A DNA stretch of 64,000 nt from Sphingobacterium composti (GTDB lineage Bacteria; Bacteroidota; Bacteroidia; Sphingobacteriales; Sphingobacteriaceae), in contig NZ_WUQZ01000018.1 in the NCBI RefSeq assembly GCF_009829075.1, positions 19,435 through 83,434 of the forward strand. Direction: 5' to 3'. Positions within the stretch are counted from its first letter, which is position 1; every line of letters begins with the position of its first letter. Of the stretch, positions 61,504-64,000 are shown piece after piece. Under the pieces are notes generated by a model, which searched no databases, was not told the DNA's origin, and worked only from the letters and a program-made list of their open reading frames with translations. The position numbers and the translations under genes are program-made.

Positions 61504-62328
61504 ATGTATTATCATATAAAAGAAGAAAATAATTTACCCAAAGCAATCGGATATTCGTCTATTGTGATGGTAGTATTGATTGCAATTGGCTATTTCATAG
61601 TATTTGGTCAGCCTTCTATTCCAGAATATGGTATGGGAGGTATTGTGGTAAATTATGGTACATCGGATGTGGGTACAGGAGATGATTATATGAGCATTGA
61701 GGAACCTTCCATGGACGAAAACGCTAATAATGTACAGCCTGATCGTATTGTCCCTACAGAAACGCCAACCCCTACTCCTACACAGCAAGTAGCTGATAAA
61801 GCGGTAGCGACACAAGATATGGAGGATGCTCCTGCTGTAACCAAAACGGAAAAAAAAGTCACTAATCCTGCTCCTGAGACAACTAAGGAAGTAAAAAATA
61901 GTACACCAACAGTGAATACCAATGCACTGTATAAAGGCAAAAAGAACAATGGCCAAGGTGCTGGTGACGGTGAAGGTGGTGGAGCTGGAAATCAAGGCTC
62001 TGCCTTAGGAGATCCTTTAGCTTCAAATTATGGCGAAGGTGGATCGGGTTTTGGTAATACACCAATTTCATTGACCAGTAGACATTGGGCTGTAAGACCT
62101 AATATTGACGATAAAAGTCAATTTTCAGGTGTTGTCGTGTGCGAACTGACAGTAGATAGAAATGGTAATATCATAAGTGTTCGTCCTGGTGTAAAAGGAA
62201 CTACTTATTCATCACCTACAGTATACAGCATGTTGGAAAGAGAATTGCGTAAAGCAAAGTTCAATACCGTTCCAAATGCACCTGAAAGACGTGTTGTTCA
62301 CGTTACGATTAATTTCAAAGTTAGATAA
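61504..62328 (+). CDS. TonB/TolA-like energy transducer with C-terminal TonB domain
   Basis: The 274-residue protein has a membrane helix at residues 15-35 (YSSIVMVVLIAIGYFIVFG) and a Pro/Thr-rich and Gly-rich periplasmic spacer (residues 60-180). The C-terminal domain (about 195-274) has WAVRPNIDDKSQFSGVVVCELTVDRNGNIISVRPG and VYSMLERELRKAKFN, as in TonB/TolA-type domains. It would couple the ExbB/ExbD motor to an outer-membrane or peptidoglycan partner. The absence of a canonical TonB YP-rich end and the operon setting make a TolA-like role plausible. The folC start follows 9 nt after its stop. Confidence 0.88.
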   Translation: MYYHIKEENNLPKAIGYSSIVMVVLIAIGYFIVFGQPSIPEYGMGGIVVNYGTSDVGTGDDYMSIEEPSMDENANNVQPDRIVPTETPTPTPTQQVADKAVATQDMEDAPAVTKTEKKVTNPAPETTKEVKNSTPTVNTNALYKGKKNNGQGAGDGEGGGAGNQGSALGDPLASNYGEGGSGFGNTPISLTSRHWAVRPNIDDKSQFSGVVVCELTVDRNGNIISVRPGVKGTTYSSPTVYSMLERELRKAKFNTVPNAPERRVVHVTINFKVR

Positions 62329-62336
62329 TTTAGTTT

Positions 62337-63632
62337 ATGCATACTTATACAGAGGTAATCGATTATTTATATAGTCGATTACCTATGTTTACACGCGACG
62401 GTGCTTCGGCGTACAAAAAGGATTTGGATCGTACAATAGCACTTTGTGAAGCTTTAGGAAATCCGCAAGAAAAATTCAAAACTATTCATGTAGCTGGAAC
62501 TAATGGAAAAGGTTCTTCATCGCATATGCTTGCCGCAGTATTGGCAAGCGCAGGATATAAAACAGGCTTGTATACTTCACCACATTTGGTGGATTTTCGT
62601 GAACGAATTCGCATTAATGGCGAACAAATTCCAGAGCAATTTGTCGTTGAATACGTCAATTCACAAAAAGAACTGATTGAAGAAATTCAACCATCATTTT
62701 TCGAAGCTACTGTAGCTATGGCTTTTGACTATTTTGCGAAAGAAAAGGTTGATATTGCTATTATTGAAGTCGGATTAGGTGGAAGATTAGACAGCACGAA
62801 TATTATTTCTCCAGAAGTTTGTTTGATTACCAATATCGGTATGGACCACATGAATCTGTTGGGGGATACTTTGGAAGAAATAGCCGCAGAAAAGGCGGGA
62901 ATAATAAAGCCCCATACACCTATAGTTATTTCTGAAAGCAATGCAATAACAGCTCCTATATTTAATTCTAAAGCTAAACAGGAAGATGCACCTATTATTT
63001 TCGCTGACCAAAAGATAGCAGCTCTACGATTGGAAAGGAATGCGTTAACTCAGCGTCTTCAAATAATAAATGACACAGATACGATAGAATATATTTTGGA
63101 TTTGACAGGTTCGTATCAAATAAAAAACATTGTTGGTGTATTAGCTGTTATAGAACAAATCCAAGGTAAAGGATTTGTAATTTCGGATGAGGACTTAAGC
63201 TATGCGTTAGCCAACGTACAAAAGCTGACCGGTTTCCAAGGTCGTTGGCAAACGTTAAGTACCGATCCTTTGGTTATTTGCGATACAGGGCATAATGAAG
63301 ATGGCATTAAAGAAGTAATTAAGAATCTGAACGAAATTTCATACAACGCATTACATATTGTCATAGGCGCAATGAGAGATAAGGATTTAGATCATATGCT
63401 TCCTTATTTACCTAAAGATGCCACATATTACTTTTCGCAACCTGATATGCCAAGAGCAATGGAAGCAAATGAATTATCGGAGAAAGCCAAAGTATATGGT
63501 TTATACGGAAAAGTTTCGGGTTCTGTCATTCATGCTCTTAAAGATGCCAAAGCAGCTTATCAAAAGGGCGATTTAATTTTTGTCGGAGGATCAAATTTTG
63601 TTGTAGCGGAAATTCTGCAAAATTTAAAATAA
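62337..63632 (+). CDS. folC: Bifunctional folylpolyglutamate synthase / dihydrofolate synthase
   Basis: FolC adds glutamate to dihydropteroate and folates. The 431-residue Mur-ligase-like protein has the P-loop IHVAGTNGKGSSSHMLAAVL near residues 49-68, YTSPHLVDFRERIRING, VEVGLGGRLDSTN-type sequence (IIEVGLGGRLDSTNII) and TNIGMDHMNLLGDTLEEIAAEKAGI. The C-terminal domain includes FQGRWQTL and DTGHNEDGI. It is the last gene of the operon by spacing and is unrelated in function to its upstream neighbours. The IS element begins within some 20 nt of its stop and might affect its 3' end. Confidence 0.96.
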   Translation: MHTYTEVIDYLYSRLPMFTRDGASAYKKDLDRTIALCEALGNPQEKFKTIHVAGTNGKGSSSHMLAAVLASAGYKTGLYTSPHLVDFRERIRINGEQIPEQFVVEYVNSQKELIEEIQPSFFEATVAMAFDYFAKEKVDIAIIEVGLGGRLDSTNIISPEVCLITNIGMDHMNLLGDTLEEIAAEKAGIIKPHTPIVISESNAITAPIFNSKAKQEDAPIIFADQKIAALRLERNALTQRLQIINDTDTIEYILDLTGSYQIKNIVGVLAVIEQIQGKGFVISDEDLSYALANVQKLTGFQGRWQTLSTDPLVICDTGHNEDGIKEVIKNLNEISYNALHIVIGAMRDKDLDHMLPYLPKDATYYFSQPDMPRAMEANELSEKAKVYGLYGKVSGSVIHALKDAKAAYQKGDLIFVGGSNFVVAEILQNLK

Positions 63633-63687
63633 TTAAAAATTAATAAACAATTGTCTTTTAGACAGACGCGTCCTAAATAAGGAAAAA

Positions 63688-63751
63688 ATGGCGGTGGTTT
63701 AATATAGCAGAGATTGCTATATTTAATTCGCTAAAATAATACTACCGCCAT
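63688..63751 (+). promoter_or_regulatory. Fold-back hairpin covering the transposase start codon
   Basis: ATGGCGGTGGT (63688-63698) pairs with ACTACCGCCAT (63741-63751), 11 bp with one G-U pair. The second arm includes the AT of the start codon. Inside lies a second stem, AATATAGCA (63701-63709) with TGCTATATT (63715-63723). RNA that reads through from folC would fold and hide the start codon. A transcript starting inside the IS after 63698 would not. Confidence 0.6.
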
Positions 63752-64000
63752 GGTAAATATAAACGTATTTTCTCAGATTTTAGGTCTAGTAGACCGTGAC
63801 ATTTTTAATAAATTGGTTCAGAAATACCAATGCGACAAGCATCATAAAGGAATCAACAGTTGGTCACACTTTGTTAGTATGCTTTTCTGCCATCTTTCAT
63901 CTGCGGATTCCGTTCGTGATATTTCTAATGGTCTGCGTAGTACTACAGGTAACATGAGCCACATGGGCATCTCTAGGACACCCAGCAAGTCCAATTTATC
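63750..64000 (+). CDS. IS4-family transposase with DUF4372 N-terminal domain, partial
   Basis: The visible 83 residues start MVNINVFSQILGLVDRDIF and continue NKLVQKYQCDKHHKGINSW, SHFVSMLFCHLSSADSVRDI and SNGLRSTTGNMSHMGISRTP. This is the DUF4372 domain found at the N-terminus of many Bacteroidota IS4-family transposases. The DDE catalytic core lies beyond the window. The ATG at 63750 is the first possible start, because an upstream ATG at 63688 meets a stop after four codons. Whether the gene is intact is not visible. Confidence 0.85.
   Translation, partial: MVNINVFSQILGLVDRDIFNKLVQKYQCDKHHKGINSWSHFVSMLFCHLSSADSVRDISNGLRSTTGNMSHMGISRTPSKSNL

Larger units (their letters stand above)
63650..64000 (+). 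mobile_element. IS4-family insertion sequence (DUF4372 type), left part
   Basis: Downstream of folC the sequence changes to a non-host-like end (GTCTTTTAGACAGACGCG near 63653-63670) followed by a transposase gene that runs out of the window. The left boundary is approximate, because the right end and target duplication are outside the window. Only the first 250 bases of the transposase gene are visible. Confidence 0.7.

Noticed and set aside
61534..61995. 153-residue minus-strand frame inside the TonB-like gene
   Set aside because: It is antisense to a well-supported gene with codon usage fitting the plus strand, and its residues are Cys/His/Ile-rich noise.
1..64000. CRISPR arrays, prophage, restriction or toxin-antitoxin systems
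   Set aside because: No regularly spaced repeats, phage structural genes or known defence motifs were found on either strand.

Overview
The window is a chromosomal segment of a Bacteroidota bacterium, most likely of the Sphingobacteriaceae (Sphingobacterium- or Pedobacter-like). The reasons are low GC, SusC/SusD genes, fimbrillin-type lipoproteins, DUF2723, the near absence of Shine-Dalgarno sites, and promoters of the Bacteroidetes type (TTTG or TTG, about 19 nt, TAnnTTTG). It starts inside a recombination-nuclease gene and ends inside an IS4-family insertion sequence.

Layout. 1-5.55 kb: an AddB-like nuclease (3' part missing) and an AddA-like helicase-nuclease on the minus strand, with a hairpin-rich repeat between them. 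5.6-10.7 kb: housekeeping genes (rpsP, rimM, a small GNAT, OsmC, a SAM riboswitch with metF, glnS). 10.8-35.1 kb: a large accessory glycan locus. It has a secreted FAD-oxidoreductase-like pseudoenzyme, a ROK repressor, an AmpG-like MFS permease, a secreted FAD oxidoreductase, an unknown exported protein, a DUF5009 acyltransferase-like membrane protein, two SGNH esterases, a DUF4434 protein and an AGE epimerase. These are followed by SusC, SusD, a DUF5018 lipoprotein, two TIM-barrel glycosidase-like proteins, a second nearly identical AGE epimerase and a NAGPA-type phosphodiester glycosidase. 35.3-36.5 kb: pth and rplY. 36.8-42.7 kb: a second ROK regulator, a Tat-type Gfo/Idh/MocA oxidoreductase and a HEAT-repeat protein with two DUF1080 (3-keto-glycoside hydrolase) domains. 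42.9-47.6 kb: prs, two tRNA-Gln(UUG) genes each with its own promoter and terminator, and a DUF2723 membrane protein. 47.8-50.1 kb: a fimbrillin-like lipoprotein and its small companion peptide. 50.5-54.0 kb: pyrR, pyrB and a PF10136 membrane protein. 54.3-63.6 kb: TPR protein, outer-membrane barrel, HU/SPOR protein, ExbB/TolQ, ExbD/TolR, TonB-like protein and folC. 63.65-64 kb: the left end of an IS4 (DUF4372) element.

The most interesting part is the glycan locus. It has no member of a well-known polysaccharidase family that I can recognise. The combination of an AmpG-like permease, DigH/GHL10-like TIM barrels, GlcNAc-1-phosphodiester glycosidase, SGNH esterases, AGE epimerases and ROK regulators suggests, as inference, a system for scavenging an amino-sugar or phosphodiester-linked bacterial envelope glycan such as peptidoglycan carrying teichoic acid. 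The neighbouring Gfo/Idh plus DUF1080 genes offer an oxidation-assisted (3-keto) cleavage route. The two AGE genes form 1.15-kb direct repeats exactly 10,977 bp apart around the SusC/D cassette, so the cassette could be lost or amplified by recombination.

The 54-62 kb operon looks like a Bacteroidota Tol-Pal-like energised envelope complex. No CRISPR array, prophage, restriction system or recognisable defence island was seen.
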